DNA of 6,537 nt from contig JAIELR010000124.1 of the NCBI GenBank assembly GCA_019752835.1, positions 1 to 6,537 on the forward strand. The letters run 5' to 3'. Positions 5,121 through 6,537 of this stretch are shown here, in pieces. A program made the translations under genes and the position numbers. The first letter of the stretch is position 1. Each line of letters opens with the position of its first letter. Source of the stretch: Gammaproteobacteria bacterium (GTDB taxonomy: Bacteria > Pseudomonadota > Gammaproteobacteria > UBA1113). The notes below the pieces were generated by a model that saw only the letters and a list, made by a program, of their open reading frames with translations, was not told the origin of the DNA and made no database searches.

Positions 5121-5193
5121 CAAGACGCGCCTATTAAAACATAAAAAAAGGGAATTTGCACCTATTTTGTAAATTTTTTTTAATATTTTAGGT
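5121..5193. promoter_or_regulatory. Conserved intergenic block, copy 2; possible oxidoreductase promoter
   Basis: This block matches 2740-2811 almost completely within otherwise diverged sequence. TTGCAC (5156-5161) and TAATAT (5181-5186) are separated here by 19 bp, one more than in copy 1, reading toward the oxidoreductase at 5381. A transcript from here would have a leader of about 190 bases. The rest of 5008-5380 holds AT-rich sequence without a gene. A second, weaker stretch of similarity lies just before the oxidoreductase start (aaattaagaaaagatta). Confidence 0.4.
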
Positions 5194-5380
5194 GACTTTA
5201 TCTTACTTACCCGTTAATATTACCCTATCATTTACTACTGAATTTCAAGAAAGCCTCATGTTATCGATCAGAAAAAAATCATCTATCTTATTGTAAATAA
5301 ATATTTTTTTTTAAAATTGAAATATGATTTTCAGGGATAAATTCGTTTAATTCAATATAAATTAAGAAAAGATTAGGACT

Positions 5381-6154
5381 ATGGAAAAAATGCGTGCAAT
5401 AGTTTTTGACCAGCCAGGCAGTTCAAAAGTTTTACATTTTGGAAACATTGAAACCCCAAAACCCGCACTGGAGCAGATATTAGTTAAAGTGCATGCGACC
5501 GCGTTGAATCGTGCCGATAGTTTACAACGTCAAGGTCATTATCCTCCTCCCCCGGGTGATTCTTCTGTTTTAGGTCTTGAAATAGCCGGTGAGGTTATTG
5601 CGCTCGGCGAGCAAGTAACAGAATTCGCTATAGGTGATCGTGTTTTCGGTTTAGTCGGCGGTGGGGGATATGCTGCTTATTGTCTGTTAGACGCAAAAAT
5701 GGCAATGCGTATGCCTACTCACTGGGATTATACCTATGCAGCTGCAATCCCGGAGGTCTTTTTAACCGCCAATGAAACTATTTTTGAACTGGGACAATTA
5801 AAACAAGGCGAGCGCTTATTATTGCACGCAGCCGCTAGTGGTGTTGGCACAACGGCGATTCAAATGGCAAAAAATATAGACGTTCAGGTTTTTGCGACAG
5901 CTGGAAGTGATGAAAAATGTGAGCGTGTATTAGCGTTGGGGGCGACAGCCTCCCTGAATTATAAACAACAAGACTTTTTGCCTTGGATTATGCATTTAAC
6001 CAATAATGAAGGGGTTGACGTCGTTGAGGATTTTGTTGGTTTGGATAATTTTGAACGAAATTTGGCTGCACTCAAATCGGAAGGGCGTTTGCTTCAGGTG
6101 GCAACCATGTGTGTCCTTCCGGTGAGAACGGAAAACCAAGTAAAAATAATTTGA
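5381..6154 (+). CDS. NAD(P)H:quinone oxidoreductase, PIG3-like, C-terminally truncated
   Basis: A zinc-free medium-chain reductase of the quinone oxidoreductase (PIG3/Qor) type, which reduces quinones or related electrophiles with NADPH in the cytosol. Visible parts: N-terminal GroES-like domain with ALNRADSLQRQGHYPPPPG (41-59) and GLEIAGEV (65-72), GDRVFGLVGGGGYAAY (85-100), then the Rossmann core with HAAASGVGTTAIQMAK (149-164), the cofactor-contact region GSDEKCE (175-181), GATASLNYK (187-195) and VDVVEDFVG (212-220). Family members have about 325-335 residues. Here recognisable sequence ends near GRLLQVATMC (235-244) and the last ten or so residues look unrelated, so about 70 C-terminal residues are lost. 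No continuation was found in the other two frames. It is probably a pseudogene or an enzyme of reduced stability. An IS66-like remnant lies 88 bp downstream. Confidence 0.82.
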   Translation: MEKMRAIVFDQPGSSKVLHFGNIETPKPALEQILVKVHATALNRADSLQRQGHYPPPPGDSSVLGLEIAGEVIALGEQVTEFAIGDRVFGLVGGGGYAAYCLLDAKMAMRMPTHWDYTYAAAIPEVFLTANETIFELGQLKQGERLLLHAAASGVGTTAIQMAKNIDVQVFATAGSDEKCERVLALGATASLNYKQQDFLPWIMHLTNNEGVDVVEDFVGLDNFERNLAALKSEGRLLQVATMCVLPVRTENQVKII

Positions 6155-6242
6155 GTTTGAAAATGATTTAAATTTTTCTTGACTTTTGAGAGAATGGGGA
6201 TCTTAATACGGATTCAATTAAACTTTAAAAGATCTGAAATTC

Positions 6243-6478
6243 ATGTCAAGACAAAAAAACAAACCAGAAATTATTAAACTGTCTGCAAAATATCTTGATG
6301 AAATTCAATTGCGTTTGACAGAAAATTCACTCAACGAGGCAGATAAAAAAATTATTTCGACAATTTTAATCACTTATGAATGGTTATGTCATCCAACTCG
6401 TTGCTAGTTTCCCGGCTTAGCGGTAGCATTGAAATGATCAGATTATCAAAAATAAGATCCATCGATTCGATTGGTTGA
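6243..6478 (+). pseudogene. IS66-type transposase N-terminal remnant
   Basis: A 54-codon frame (ATG 6243, TAG 6405-6407) reads IKLSAKYLDEIQLRL, then NEADKKIISTILITYEWL. This is the spacing I recall for the N-terminus of IS66-family transposases ('LS..ELE.LL.R......ED..LI..LI.TY.WL'). After the stop, the +1 frame continues through SIEMIRLSKIR to a TGA at 6476-6478, possibly the family's 'SI.RLR.L.FG' segment, and the next frame holds LKKVKIE. It therefore looks like a frame-shifted, decaying transposase start. The whole-gene body would lie beyond the window or is lost. Recognition is from pattern only. Confidence 0.45.
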
Positions 6479-6537
6479 AAAAAGTAAAAATTGAGTGGTG
6501 AAAAACTATTTTTAGTCTGAAATAGCTCAATTTTAGG

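Larger units (their letters stand above)
4240..5425. repeat. Segmental duplication, copy 2
   Basis: This is the partner of 1866-3043, in direct orientation, offset 2,374 bp over the repressor and 2,382 bp at the oxidoreductase start. Bases 4240-5022 are identical to 1866-2648. The intergenic part is diverged. This copy leads into the longer oxidoreductase reading frame and so is closer to the ancestral arrangement. Confidence 0.9.

Overview
The window is AT-rich, with many short palindromes between genes, decayed gene pieces and a remnant that looks like an insertion sequence. The housekeeping pair plsC-pdxH and the style of the regulator proteins fit a gammaproteobacterium. The base composition and the load of broken genes would suit an intracellular or host-associated lineage such as the Legionellales. 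That placement is an inference from gene style, not from a marker gene.

Left part (1-1865). pdxH (vitamin B6 oxidase) and plsC (phospholipid acyltransferase) form a two-gene operon on the minus strand with a 4-bp ATGA overlap. Downstream of pdxH is an AT-rich 12-bp-stem hairpin. Upstream of plsC lie two non-coding palindromic elements. One is about 202 bp with 27-bp terminal inverted repeats (MITE-like). The other is a 69-bp imperfect palindrome.

Middle and right part (1866-6154). The main feature is a segmental duplication. Each copy holds a minus-strand HTH/S24-like repressor gene, a divergent intergenic region of about 360-375 bp, and the start of a plus-strand quinone oxidoreductase gene. 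The two repressor genes are identical base for base over 783 bp, from the stop codon to just beyond the ribosome binding site. The intergenic regions have drifted far apart except for one block of about 72 bp. In copy 1 (1866-3043) the oxidoreductase survives only as about 15 codons. In copy 2 (4240-5425) it runs on to 257 codons but still lacks the usual C-terminal part. Between the copies sit a LOG-family nucleotide phosphoribohydrolase with a TTG start, a short hypothetical reading frame, and a 34-bp perfect palindrome. Because the copies are direct repeats 2,374 bp apart, recombination between them would remove everything in between and leave one regulator/oxidoreductase module.

Right end (6155-6537). 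A short reading frame resembling the N-terminus of IS66-type transposases, followed by frame-shifted remains, suggests that an insertion sequence cost the oxidoreductase its 3' end.

How the parts may work together: the divergent regulator/oxidoreductase layout, with dyads and a conserved block between the genes, suggests that the repressor controls itself and the oxidoreductase. This is inference. No phage genes or SOS boxes are visible to tie the repressor to a prophage.
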